A stretch of DNA of 64,000 nucleotides, taken from positions 18,592-82,591 of the forward strand of contig JAQWSN010000002.1 of the NCBI GenBank assembly GCA_029243165.1, written 5' to 3'. Below the pieces are notes generated by a model. The model saw only the letters and a list, made by a program, of their open reading frames with translations. It searched no databases and was not told the DNA's origin. Within the stretch, counting starts at the first letter, position 1. Each line of letters opens with the position of its first letter. Positions 35,140 through 43,530 of the stretch are shown piece after piece. The position numbers and the translations under genes were made by a program. This DNA comes from Flavobacteriaceae bacterium (GTDB lineage Bacteria > Bacteroidota > Bacteroidia > Flavobacteriales > Flavobacteriaceae).

Positions 35140-36003
35140 ATGGCAAACCTTAAGGAAATACGGAATAGAATAGCATCAGTTTCTTCAACGATGCAGATTA
35201 CCAGTGCCATGAAAATGGTTTCTGCTGCTAAATTGAAGAAAGCTCAAGATGCCATTACGGCCATGCGTCCTTATGCAAATACACTAACAGAGCTCATTCA
35301 AAACTTGAGTAGTACTCTTGATGGAGACAGCCAAAACCCATTTACTCAGACCCGAAACAAACAGAAAGCACTTATCGTTGCCATAACCTCCAATCGAGGG
35401 CTATGTGGCGCGTTTAATGCAAATATTATTAAAAAAACCCGACAACTTATCGAGGAAGATTTTGCTCAGCAACAGGTTTCGTTGATTACCATCGGAAAAA
35501 AAGGGTCTGAAGTCCTAGAAAAAACAGGTAAAATTAGCGCAACTCACGATGCTGTTTTTGATGATTTGAACTATGAAAATGTAGGAAAAATCGCACAAGA
35601 AATCATGGATCAGTTTGCAGAAGCTACCTTTGATGAAGTTGTCATTGTGTACAATCGCTTTAAAAATGCAGCAACACAAATTGTTCAGGTAGAACCCTAT
35701 TTACCAATCGTTGCTGAATCCAGTGAGACCCAGACCTCAAGTGCAGATTATATTTTTGAGCCCTCAAAATCCGAAATAGTTAATGATCTTCTCCCCAAGT
35801 CATTAAAAATGCAGCTTTACAAAGCCATCAGAGATTCTTTTGCCAGTGAACACGGAGCTCGAATGACTGCAATGCACAAGGCAACCGACAACGCCACGGA
35901 GTTACGAGATCAGTTGAAGCTAACTTACAACAAAGCGAGACAAGCTGCGATTACAAATGAAATTTTAGAGATTGTTGGAGGAGCAGAAGCCCTCAATAAT
36001 TAA
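35140..36003 (+). CDS. atpG: F0F1 ATP synthase subunit gamma
   Basis: Central rotor shaft, 287 residues. The N-terminal coiled coil (LKEIRNRIASVSSTMQITSAMKMVSAAKL region) and the C-terminal block EHGARMTAMHKATDNATELRD (about 245-265) are the two conserved ends that form the shaft. The operon ends here; atpD and atpC (beta, epsilon) are not in the window, in keeping with the split organisation in Bacteroidota. Confidence 0.96.
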   Translation: MANLKEIRNRIASVSSTMQITSAMKMVSAAKLKKAQDAITAMRPYANTLTELIQNLSSTLDGDSQNPFTQTRNKQKALIVAITSNRGLCGAFNANIIKKTRQLIEEDFAQQQVSLITIGKKGSEVLEKTGKISATHDAVFDDLNYENVGKIAQEIMDQFAEATFDEVVIVYNRFKNAATQIVQVEPYLPIVAESSETQTSSADYIFEPSKSEIVNDLLPKSLKMQLYKAIRDSFASEHGARMTAMHKATDNATELRDQLKLTYNKARQAAITNEILEIVGGAEALNN

Positions 36004-36066
36004 TGATAAGCAAAGAGGAACCCTCCTAGAAGCTTTACTTGATGTTCGAAATTCCTGCTACGGAGT

Positions 36067-36074
36067 TATTTTTG
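36067..36074 (+). promoter_or_regulatory. Promoter -7 box of the GH18 lipoprotein gene (TATTTTTG)
   Basis: Exact TAnnTTTG, 22 bases before the first candidate start (36097) and 34 bases before the preferred one (36109). Confidence 0.5.
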
Positions 36075-36108
36075 TTAATTTATTTATCTTAACGCGATGT
36101 TTTTCTTA

Positions 36109-37383
36109 ATGAAGAAAAGAGCCTATTTAATTTTTTTGTTTTATTTGCTGATTCAATGCAGTCAAGAAACCAACAGTGAAAATTCTTCAGACTCAATTAA
36201 GAATTCTAGCCTACAAAACAACACAACCTCAAGTACAATTGCCACGCAAGAGAATTCAGAGGGCGCGAATTCTAGCGAAACAACCCTAGGAGGCGGAGCC
36301 TTTGACTTGTCAAGCCCAGTAATACTGGCTTATTTTCCCTCATGGCTAGAAACGATTGCTTCCAAAGGACAAAACTCCAAGCTTAGAGAAATACCTTCTT
36401 TTGTAAATCACGTTTTCCTTGCCTTTGCAAAGCCCAATCTTCGATACACTAAAGGAAGTTATGATATTTCGCAAACGGGCATAGATGTCCCTTATGACGG
36501 CTGTACCCTAAAAGAAAGCATTTCTGCATTAAAGCAAAAAAATATTAATGTAGTTCTTTCACTAGGAGGAGAAACCTATTGGGGAGATCCTTCTTCTTAT
36601 GAGATTGAATACCAACAAATCAAGGATTTGGTGGACGATTTAGGCTTTGTTGGAATTGATTGGGATTTTGAGCCAGAAGGCTCGTTTGCACAAATTGGAT
36701 CTCAGCAAAATATTGATCAAATGATTACTTTTTTTGAAGAATCACGGAAACTTATGCCTAAAGAGGAGGGCTATCTTTTGGCCTGTGCACCCGGGGGTGT
36801 AGGCGCATTGGGCGGATCAGTAAATGATGATCCAGACTCTCCCTATCGTTATGCTAATAGAAACACCATAACTGGAGAAACAGATACATTTTTGTTTGAA
36901 GGAACAAGGCAGACGAATGGGATCAATCTCTTTGGTTTTGGTGCAACAGGACATATGATACCAGTTATCAAATCAGTAGGGAACCAAATTGATTTAATTG
37001 CTTTTCAAGGGTACAATACAGGAGGAAGTAGAAACCGAAAATTAATGTACGATGCCTATTCGCACTATGCTCAATCCTATGGTTTCTTAATTGCGGCAGG
37101 GATTCACTACCCGCCTGAACCTTGGGGTCCTTATTACAATTATACGCACGAAAATGTAGCGAGTTTGAGTTCTCATATTTTAAATCACCCCATCCGAAAC
37201 GAACGGAATGATGGAATTATGATATGGCAATTACTGCTCAAAGGAAATGAAAGCTCCAGTTATTCATATCTAAATGTGGCTTCTCAGGTTTTAAATGGAA
37301 AGGCAGAGACTGATGCAATTGTACAGAGGAATTTTGATAGGGCACCTTACACGGGAGGTGCATCAAATTGTGAAACTCAATAA
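36109..37383 (+). CDS. Glycoside hydrolase family 18 lipoprotein (chitinase-like)
   Basis: A 424-residue predicted lipoprotein, lipobox LIQ-Cys17. A Ser/Asn/Thr-rich linker (about 18-60) leads to a GH18 domain (about 70-410). The substrate-binding strand VVLSLGG (about 142-148) and the catalytic motif GIDWDFE with Asp184, Asp186 and Glu188 fit the GH18 D-x-D-x-E rule, so it should be active on chitin-like or peptidoglycan-related beta-1,4-linked N-acetyl-hexosamine glycans. Further GH18 strands are ILLACAPGG-like and LIAFQGYNTGG. ATG 36097 would add four residues. The signal peptide suggests surface location; it could be for nutrient use or a host-type EndoH-like role. Confidence 0.85.
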   Translation: MKKRAYLIFLFYLLIQCSQETNSENSSDSIKNSSLQNNTTSSTIATQENSEGANSSETTLGGGAFDLSSPVILAYFPSWLETIASKGQNSKLREIPSFVNHVFLAFAKPNLRYTKGSYDISQTGIDVPYDGCTLKESISALKQKNINVVLSLGGETYWGDPSSYEIEYQQIKDLVDDLGFVGIDWDFEPEGSFAQIGSQQNIDQMITFFEESRKLMPKEEGYLLACAPGGVGALGGSVNDDPDSPYRYANRNTITGETDTFLFEGTRQTNGINLFGFGATGHMIPVIKSVGNQIDLIAFQGYNTGGSRNRKLMYDAYSHYAQSYGFLIAAGIHYPPEPWGPYYNYTHENVASLSSHILNHPIRNERNDGIMIWQLLLKGNESSSYSYLNVASQVLNGKAETDAIVQRNFDRAPYTGGASNCETQ

Positions 37384-37515
37384 TGCAAATTGCTAATAGT
37401 TAAGCCGATAGAAAAACATTGAGAGTGTCGATCTGTTAATTTTTCTGAGGGGTATTTCATCAACCGTTAAAAAGAGTATATTAGTGATGCTCTAATAAAG
37501 AATTTTAAAGTAAAA

Positions 37516-38115
37516 ATGAAAAATTCAACATACTACCCCAAATTATTTTTTTCTTTTTGTGCAATCTTTTTTTATTCTTGCACGGAAGACCCCATTGAAG
37601 AACCAGTTGAAACAGAAGAGGTAATTACTAATGAGATCACCGACCCGTTTTATGCAGGACTAAACGAGAACAGTTCGTTAGAAGATTATTGGGAGCTTTT
37701 TGTTAAGGATGCGATACGCTCAGGAAAGCCAGACCCGGGAGCTGGACGTGTAGTTTCAGTGTTTTTTGGAACGGAGCCTGATTTTGCCTCTGGAGTTACA
37801 GCAGATCATGCTGGAAGGGCGTATAATGTATGCGATGACGGAACCGTGAGCTTTGAAATTATTAAGTCGTATTGGGAAGATTATTCCATTGTACAAAGAC
37901 TCTACACTTTCTATCATGAGGCGGGACATGCTCGGTATAAATACAGACACCCTTGCGAGTCTAACGAATGTACAGCTGCACCTGATGACTATCCCATCAT
38001 GTGGCTTTCAGTATTACCTGGGAATACCCCTTTTGAGGATTTTCTTTCAGACAAGGAAAATTTTTTCAAGCGCCGTTGGGACGGAATCCGATATTTCAAC
38101 TGTGCCACAGATTAA
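37516..38115 (+). CDS. Zincin-like lipoprotein (HExxH putative metalloprotease)
   Basis: A 199-residue predicted lipoprotein, lipobox FYS-Cys22, followed by an acidic linker (EEPVETEEV). It has the zinc motif HEAGH (residues 134-138) and a further His145, the HExGH-x6-H spacing of a Bacteroidota lipoprotein family annotated as putative zinc-dependent metalloproteases. The PIM segment (YPIMW) could be the Met turn. Paired cysteines near C-E-S-N-E-C may form a disulfide. It is small, and the peptidase activity is untested. No promoter with the exact box was seen; it follows the GH18 gene by 132 bases. Confidence 0.75.
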   Translation: MKNSTYYPKLFFSFCAIFFYSCTEDPIEEPVETEEVITNEITDPFYAGLNENSSLEDYWELFVKDAIRSGKPDPGAGRVVSVFFGTEPDFASGVTADHAGRAYNVCDDGTVSFEIIKSYWEDYSIVQRLYTFYHEAGHARYKYRHPCESNECTAAPDDYPIMWLSVLPGNTPFEDFLSDKENFFKRRWDGIRYFNCATD

Positions 38116-38132
38116 AAAACGATTAAACCCCA

Positions 38133-38618
38133 ATGATCATGCACCTACAAGATCTATTTCAAGACATTGTTTTATGTTGGCTTGCAACTGCAAACAAACA
38201 AGGGCAACCGAATGTTTCTCCTAAAGAAATGTTTTTAATCAAACCAAACAATGAACTTCTTATTCCAAATATCGCCTCTTCAAAAAGCCTTATGAACATA
38301 GTTGAAAACCCAAAAGTTTGTGTTTCAGGGATCAATATTTGGAAACAAAAAGGGATACAGTGCAAAGGAGAGGCAACGATTGTCAATCCCCAACAAACCA
38401 ACTTTAAGGATTTAGAATCGGATTTCAAATCTTTAAATAAAGGGCGTTTTAGGATTCAGCACTTCTTTCAAATTAAAATTACATCAATAAAAGAAATCAC
38501 GGCTCCGAGTTATTTTTTCTATCCCAATACAGAAGAGGAAGATCAAATTAAAGCAAGCCAAAAGCGCTATTTAAAAAGTGATTCTAAGTTCTTAATTATG
38601 CAAACAGATGGTTTTTGA
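38133..38618 (+). CDS. Pyridoxamine 5'-phosphate oxidase family protein
   Basis: A 161-residue FMN-binding split-barrel protein. CWLATANKQGQPNVSPKEMFLI (residues about 15-36) is the typical PPOX start, followed by ELLIPNIASSKSLMNIVENPKVCVSG, which marks the barrel core. The specific substrate is unknown; members reduce or oxidise varied small molecules. Two start codons are possible (38133 or 38139). It ends inside the SdpI gene (11-base overlap). Confidence 0.85.
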   Translation: MIMHLQDLFQDIVLCWLATANKQGQPNVSPKEMFLIKPNNELLIPNIASSKSLMNIVENPKVCVSGINIWKQKGIQCKGEATIVNPQQTNFKDLESDFKSLNKGRFRIQHFFQIKITSIKEITAPSYFFYPNTEEEDQIKASQKRYLKSDSKFLIMQTDGF

Positions 38619-38958
38619 ATGGAATAATCCGCTGAGTCTAATTTTATCATCAACAGGGCTTATTTTTTATTTGGCAGGTTGGATACAGGGGAAATACCCC
38701 CCGAAAAAGAGGAATCATTTCTATGGATACAGGACCAAAATATCCATGAAAAATTTAGAAGTATGGAATTACGCGCAACAGTATTCGGCAGTTGAAATTA
38801 AAAAATTATCGAGGATTTTAATTTTATTGGCTGTACTTGCAGCCCTTTTTCCATTCAAGGGAATGTCGGCCATTTGGATTGGATTCACTGCAACACTACT
38901 TGCCCCTATTGGGATGGTTTTCAAGGTTGAAAAAGAACTTAAAAAACGATTCCCTTAA
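38608..38958 (+). CDS. SdpI family membrane protein
   Basis: A 116-residue membrane protein resembling the C-terminal domain of SdpI, the immunity and signalling protein of Bacillus. HFYGYRTKISMKNLEVWNYAQQY (residues about 35-57) is the family signature (N/H-x-x-Y-G-Y-R-T...N...W). Three hydrophobic helices flank it (about 8-25, 70-90, 92-108). Such proteins are often small stress-related membrane factors; no toxin gene is nearby. It starts 11 bases within the PPOX gene. A short perfect hairpin, TTAACG-TTC-CGTTAA (38962-38976), follows its stop. Confidence 0.82.
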   Translation: MVFEWNNPLSLILSSTGLIFYLAGWIQGKYPPKKRNHFYGYRTKISMKNLEVWNYAQQYSAVEIKKLSRILILLAVLAALFPFKGMSAIWIGFTATLLAPIGMVFKVEKELKKRFP

Positions 38959-39054
38959 GCCTTAACGTTCCGTTAATAAAACAAAAAACATTTTAGTAAA
39001 GGGACTAAACTGCCCCCTAGGGATTTTGTATTTTAGAGGTCAAAATTTATTAAA

Positions 39055-39492
39055 ATGATCGCTGTTCCTGTTCAAAATGAAAGCCATTACGATTTGCCCA
39101 GCTATGCTACGAAAGCTTCAGCAGGAGTAGATTTAAAGGCAAATTTAAAGCAACCCGTAACATTGGCTCCTCTAGAGCGTCAAATTGTTGGTACGGGCCT
39201 TAAAATAGCCCTACCCGAGGGGTATGAAGCGCAAGTAAGACCCAGAAGCGGACTGGCTGCAAAGCAGGGTATTACTGTTTTGAACGCTCCGGGTACCATT
39301 GATGCAGATTATCGTGGAGAAATTGGAGTAATCCTAGTCAACTTATCAAACGTCGCTTTTACGATCCAACCAGGAGAACGAATAGCACAATTGGTTGTTG
39401 CAAAGTTCGAGCAAATTGATTGGTTACCTACAGCACGTTTATCTGAGACAGATCGAGGAGCAGGAGGCTTTGGTAGTACTGGAAAAAAATAG
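39055..39492 (+). CDS. dut: dUTP diphosphatase
   Basis: Trimeric dUTPase that hydrolyses dUTP to dUMP and keeps uracil out of DNA. All five motifs are present in 145 residues: ASAGVDLKA (motif 1, about 22-30), RPRSGLA (motif 2), [13 protein letters not shown] (motif 3), GERIAQLVV (motif 4) and the Gly-rich tail GAGGFGSTG (motif 5). It starts a run of tightly spaced genes (3-base gap to the next). Confidence 0.96.
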   Translation: MIAVPVQNESHYDLPSYATKASAGVDLKANLKQPVTLAPLERQIVGTGLKIALPEGYEAQVRPRSGLAAKQGITVLNAPGTIDADYRGEIGVILVNLSNVAFTIQPGERIAQLVVAKFEQIDWLPTARLSETDRGAGGFGSTGKK

Positions 39493-39495
39493 CAT

Positions 39496-40512
39496 ATGAA
39501 AATTATTGTTCCTATGGCAGGAAGAGGATCCCGCCTAAGGCCACACAGCTTGACAACCCCAAAACCTCTAATCTCTGTTGCTGGAAGCCCAATTGTACAC
39601 CAACTTGTATTAGAAATTGCTAAGGTTGTGGAAGAACCTATTTCAGATATTGGATTCATTTTGGGAGACCCTGCATTTTTCGGAAAGGAAGTTGAACAGT
39701 CTTTAATTTCTTTGGCTGAAGGGTTGGGTGCAAAGGGACATCTTTTTAGACAAGATCAACCACTAGGAACAGGTCATGCAATTATGTGTGCAGCAGAATT
39801 GTTAGAAGGTCCTGCTGTAGTGGCTTATGCAGATACCCTTATCAGAGCAAATCTGGAATTAGATTCCGAGGCAGATGCGGTCATTTGGGTAAAAGAAGTG
39901 GTTCAGCCTGAAGCTTTTGGAGTAGTAGAGCTAAATGATCAAGAGGAGATTGTTAATCTGGTGGAAAAACCGAAATCCTATGTTTCAAATCTAGCCGTTA
40001 TCGGAATTTATTATTTCAAAGAAATAGAACGCCTTAAGAAGGCACTAGAAACGGTTGTTTCTCAAAAGTTAGAAGCAGGCAAAGAGTATCAAATTAATGA
40101 AGGCATCCTTACCATGATGAAAGAGGGAGCGGTTTTTAAACCTGGAACAGTTTCAAATTGGATGGATTGCGGGAACCCTGAAGTAACAATTCAAACCAAT
40201 TCTGAGATGCTTTCAATCAAATCAGCAGAAGGGGAAGATCTTGTTGATCCTTCGGCAAAGGTTGTAAATAGCACCATAATTCCACCCTGCTTTATTGCAA
40301 GAAATGCGATTATCAAAGAGAGTACTATTGGTCCTGGAGTGACCATAGGTGAGGGAACAACGATTGAAAAATGTATTCTAAAAAATAGTTTGATTCAAAA
40401 TAACAGCATAATTCAGGGGTTGAAGAGTGAAAATGCAATGATTGGAAATCATGTTCGTTATTATGGAAATCCTACCTTTGTCAGTATTGGAGATTATTCA
40501 GAATTAAAATGA
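39496..40512 (+). CDS. Sugar nucleotidyltransferase with left-handed beta-helix tail
   Basis: A 338-residue enzyme of the NTP_transferase family. VPMAGRGSRLRPHSLTTPKPLI (residues 5-26) is the nucleotide-binding signature (G-x-G-x-R-L...P-K), and QPLGTGHAIMCA is the base-binding loop. From about 240 the sequence shows hexapeptide turns (NAIIKESTIGPGVTIG, TIEKCILKNSLIQNNS), a left-handed beta-helix as in glucose-1-phosphate thymidylyl/uridylyltransferases. The product (NDP-sugar) is not certain. It lies between dut and a DUF4292 lipoprotein, with a four-base overlap to the latter. Confidence 0.88.
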   Translation: MKIIVPMAGRGSRLRPHSLTTPKPLISVAGSPIVHQLVLEIAKVVEEPISDIGFILGDPAFFGKEVEQSLISLAEGLGAKGHLFRQDQPLGTGHAIMCAAELLEGPAVVAYADTLIRANLELDSEADAVIWVKEVVQPEAFGVVELNDQEEIVNLVEKPKSYVSNLAVIGIYYFKEIERLKKALETVVSQKLEAGKEYQINEGILTMMKEGAVFKPGTVSNWMDCGNPEVTIQTNSEMLSIKSAEGEDLVDPSAKVVNSTIIPPCFIARNAIIKESTIGPGVTIGEGTTIEKCILKNSLIQNNSIIQGLKSENAMIGNHVRYYGNPTFVSIGDYSELK

Positions 40513-41291
40513 TACAACGAAAAAGAATTGTTTGGGTTTTTACTCTGGGAACAATTTTATTGCTCTCAGCCTGTAAAACAGTGGCTGTTCTTCCTACAAA
40601 AACACCAGTTAAAAAAGTTGATGTTGCTTCGCTCGCATCAAAAATTAAAGGGACTTACCCAAAGGTTGATAAGCTTCGTTCTAGAATTCGAGCGGTTTAT
40701 GACGACGGAAAAAGGGCGCAACAAGTCATTATTCAATTGAGAATGCAAGCCCAACAAAAAATCTGGATGAGCGCTTCTATGGTCATCCCGATAGCTAAAC
40801 TTTTGATAACAAAAGAGGGTGTTTCTTTTTATGAAAAATTTCAAAAAAATTATTTTGAAGGAGATTTTGAACTAATCAATGCTCAGTTTAACACCTCTTT
40901 TACATTCAACGATTTTGAAAATCTTTTACTGGGGAAACCCTTTTTAGACCCAAATCTGGGACGGTGGAAACAAATTTCAAATCCACAATATTACATTCTT
41001 ATTCCCCAAGGGAGAAAAGCGGGATTACAACCCACCTTATTTTTTGACCCTACTACTTTTTTACTAAAAGAACAACGCTTTTTAATCCCCGGCACATTGC
41101 AAAACCTTACGATAAGGTACACCAATCATCAACGCATTCAAGGAGAAAATTTTCCGCAAAAAATCGAAATAACGTTAGTTGATGGACAAGAGACTCAAAA
41201 GGTTACGCTAGAGTTTACAAGAACCGATATCCCAAGCGCGATTTATTTTCCATTTGAAATACCTGAGGGATACAAACAAATTTCATTTTGA
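40509..41291 (+). CDS. DUF4292 family lipoprotein
   Basis: A 260-residue predicted lipoprotein, lipobox LLLSA-Cys (residue 22). The body has the DUF4292 layout, an LolB/LolA-like beta-fold suited to carrying or inserting lipids: RSRIRAVYDDGKRAQQVIIQLRMQAQQKIWMSASM in the first half and FENLLLGKPFLD later. Function is unproven. It overlaps the nucleotidyltransferase (ATGA) and ends one base into the following ATG, so the set from dut to the EnvC-like gene looks like one operon. Genes in this block are often concerned with the envelope. Confidence 0.82.
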   Translation: MIQRKRIVWVFTLGTILLLSACKTVAVLPTKTPVKKVDVASLASKIKGTYPKVDKLRSRIRAVYDDGKRAQQVIIQLRMQAQQKIWMSASMVIPIAKLLITKEGVSFYEKFQKNYFEGDFELINAQFNTSFTFNDFENLLLGKPFLDPNLGRWKQISNPQYYILIPQGRKAGLQPTLFFDPTTFLLKEQRFLIPGTLQNLTIRYTNHQRIQGENFPQKIEITLVDGQETQKVTLEFTRTDIPSAIYFPFEIPEGYKQISF

Positions 41292-42502
41292 TGAAACGAA
41301 GACTTGTCTTCTTGGCTCTTTTTTGGATTGGGATTGCATTGGGACAAACAACAACAAAACGACAGCAAGATCTTGAAGCACAAAGAATTCGATTAAAAAA
41401 GGAGATTAAACAGATTAATGCGCTTCTATTTTCCAGTACCAAAACACGAAAGAATGTAGTGACAGAAGTGGAAGATTTGCAAGTAAAAATGAAGGTCAGA
41501 GAGGAACTCATTAAGGTGACGAATGCTCAAGTCAATTTGCTAACACGTAAAATTACCCTTAACGAAAGAAACATCAGTACACAACGAAAAGAATTGGAAG
41601 CATTGAAGGCAGATTATGCCAAAATGATTCAAAACTCTTATGAAAGTAAATCCCTGCAAAACCGTTTGATGTTTTTATTTTCATCCGAAAACTTTTTACA
41701 AGCTTACAAGCGGATTCAATATTTGAAACAATACACCAAGTTTAGAAGAAAGCAAGGGATTGCAATCGGGGAAAAAACACAGTTGCTACAACAATTAAAT
41801 AAGGTATTGATCGAGGAAAAGTCTAAAAAAGTATCCTTAGTTAATGAAAATAAGGCCGTTCAAAATCAATTAAAAAAAGAACGAGAAAATCAGGAGAAAC
41901 TAATCCAAAGGCTAAAGCGAAAAGAGCGAAGCCTATCAGCTCAGATTTCAAAAAAAGAAAAGGAATCAAGAGCGATAGATAAAGAAATTGATCGCTTGAT
42001 TAAGGAGGCAATTGCAGCCTCTAACAAAGCAGCAGGGAAATCTGGAAAAAAGAGTTTTGAACTTACCCCTGAGGCAAAATTAATTGCAGCAAATTTTGAA
42101 GCCAATCGAGGGCGTTTGCCCTGGCCCCTAGAAAAAGGAGTTGTTGTTCAAGGATTTGGCCGACAGCAACACCCAGTTGTCAAAACAACAACCATACAAA
42201 GCAATGGAGTTACCATAGCTACCGCTCCATCAGCACAAGTTCGTGCTGTTTTTGAAGGGGTAGTGATGTCTGTCGTTACTTTTAAAGGGAGCAATCCTTC
42301 CGTTTTAATTCGTCATGGAAACTACATTACTGTGTACAAAAACCTTGGAAAACTCTATGTAAAAAAAGGAGATAAGGTAAAGGCAAAACAATCCATAGGA
42401 GAGGTTTTTACAAATAAAAAGACAGGAAAAACCGAAATCCAATTCAGCCTTTTTAACAATGTAAAAGTACTCAACCCTAAAGGCTGGATTTATCAGATGT
42501 AG
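41291..42502 (+). CDS. EnvC-like murein hydrolase activator (M23 domain, catalytic ligands missing)
   Basis: A 403-residue protein with a signal peptide (about 1-18), a long coiled coil (about 25-250, Lys/Glu/Gln-rich) and a C-terminal LytM/M23 fold (about 275-403). The usual zinc ligands are replaced: the expected H-x-x-x-D region reads IQSNGVTIA and the HxH position reads EIQFSL. This is the pattern of EnvC, which activates amidases rather than cutting peptidoglycan itself. The start is ATG 41291, overlapping the previous stop by one base. It is tail-to-tail with the HU/SPOR gene (one-base gap). Confidence 0.85.
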   Translation: MKRRLVFLALFWIGIALGQTTTKRQQDLEAQRIRLKKEIKQINALLFSSTKTRKNVVTEVEDLQVKMKVREELIKVTNAQVNLLTRKITLNERNISTQRKELEALKADYAKMIQNSYESKSLQNRLMFLFSSENFLQAYKRIQYLKQYTKFRRKQGIAIGEKTQLLQQLNKVLIEEKSKKVSLVNENKAVQNQLKKERENQEKLIQRLKRKERSLSAQISKKEKESRAIDKEIDRLIKEAIAASNKAAGKSGKKSFELTPEAKLIAANFEANRGRLPWPLEKGVVVQGFGRQQHPVVKTTTIQSNGVTIATAPSAQVRAVFEGVVMSVVTFKGSNPSVLIRHGNYITVYKNLGKLYVKKGDKVKAKQSIGEVFTNKKTGKTEIQFSLFNNVKVLNPKGWIYQM

Positions 42503-42503
42503 C

Positions 42504-43454
42504 TTATTTTTCTTCGAGGTACCACGCTTCTTCTTGAAGAGTGTATTTCAAAAAATAGAGCATATTGATCGCTTCTTTTTTGGAATTGTACCTCCCATAG
42601 GCCACTCGGTACAATCCATCAGGATTAACTTCTGCAAGTGCTGCAGGGTATCCTTCACCAACAAGTTGACTCACTTTTTTCTCAGCATTTTCAATTGAGC
42701 GAAAAGAACCCGCAATAACACTGTAATAAACCTGATCTAAAGGAATATTTTTCGGTGCTGCAGTTAAATTTACATTAATTGGATCAAGAATACCAAGATC
42801 AAAACTGGCTTGCTGTACATTTTTTTCAATTTGTTTTTGTGCTTGTTCTTGAGCTAAAACACGTTCTTTAGTAACATATTGATCACCAAAATAATAAGAG
42901 GCAGACAATAATGCAATGCCGATAATACCAATGGCTGCATATCGAAGTACTGGAGATTTTTTTGAAGAAGATTCTTTCTTTTCTGGAGTAAACATTAAAT
43001 CTTCTTTGTTTGAATTTTCCATAAGTTTTAGTGTTGTGTTTGTCATTAAAGGATCTCTCTTAAATGGATGCAAACCAAATGCTTTGAGATCGTAATTAAC
43101 TTTTCCCCAAGGGATAAATTCGATTTTTCGAGTTGAATTCAGTCGTATTTCTCCCACTCCAGGGAATCGTAAGGTTTGGGTTTGAAGACGTCGTTTCCAG
43201 CTGCTCACTTCTTTTTCAATAACACGAAGTGCTTGTTCGTAGGATACCGATTCTTTTTGGGCATAATAATGAGCTAAAACCCCGTCGTTAGCAGTTAATA
43301 ATTGGTTGAAATTAACTTCTTTTCGAGGGGGTGAAAATTGACCTTGAGCACTGACTTTTGCTTGGAAAGATCGAGTCAAAAATGCACCAAAATGAGGGAT
43401 CGTAACACATTCGTGCTGGTACAAAAGCTCTTGTATGTAGCGGTTAATTTGCAT
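42504..43454 (-). CDS. HU-like (CCDC81-type) and SPOR domain membrane protein
   Basis: A 316-residue protein with an N-terminal HU-like domain (about 1-110, MQINRYIQELLYQHECVTIPHFGAFLT), one membrane helix (about 165-185, YAAIGIIGIALLSASYYFG) and a C-terminal SPOR domain (about 240-316, YYSVIAGSFRSIENAEKKV and GLYRVAYGRYNSKKEA). SPOR domains bind denuded septal glycans, which suggests a role at the division site with a cytoplasmic HU-like part. A longer frame to 43532 exists, but the promoter box at 43491-43498 lies inside it. ATG 43460 would add two residues. Confidence 0.85.
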   Translation of the reverse strand: MQINRYIQELLYQHECVTIPHFGAFLTRSFQAKVSAQGQFSPPRKEVNFNQLLTANDGVLAHYYAQKESVSYEQALRVIEKEVSSWKRRLQTQTLRFPGVGEIRLNSTRKIEFIPWGKVNYDLKAFGLHPFKRDPLMTNTTLKLMENSNKEDLMFTPEKKESSSKKSPVLRYAAIGIIGIALLSASYYFGDQYVTKERVLAQEQAQKQIEKNVQQASFDLGILDPINVNLTAAPKNIPLDQVYYSVIAGSFRSIENAEKKVSQLVGEGYPAALAEVNPDGLYRVAYGRYNSKKEAINMLYFLKYTLQEEAWYLEEK

Positions 43455-43490
43455 TTCCATAAAAGTAGTAAAATATTTAGTCTGAAGAAA

Positions 43491-43498
43491 CAAATTTA
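43491..43498 (-). promoter_or_regulatory. Promoter -7 box of the HU/SPOR gene (TAAATTTG)
   Basis: Exact TAnnTTTG on the reverse strand, 30-36 bases before the start. Confidence 0.5.
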
Positions 43499-43530
43499 GG
43501 ATTTGTATCTTCGTGAGTGAACCCTGAGTC

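Noticed and set aside
38962..38976. TTAACG-TTC-CGTTAA hairpin after the SdpI gene as a terminator
   Set aside because: Only six base pairs and no T run follows; too weak to list as a terminator.
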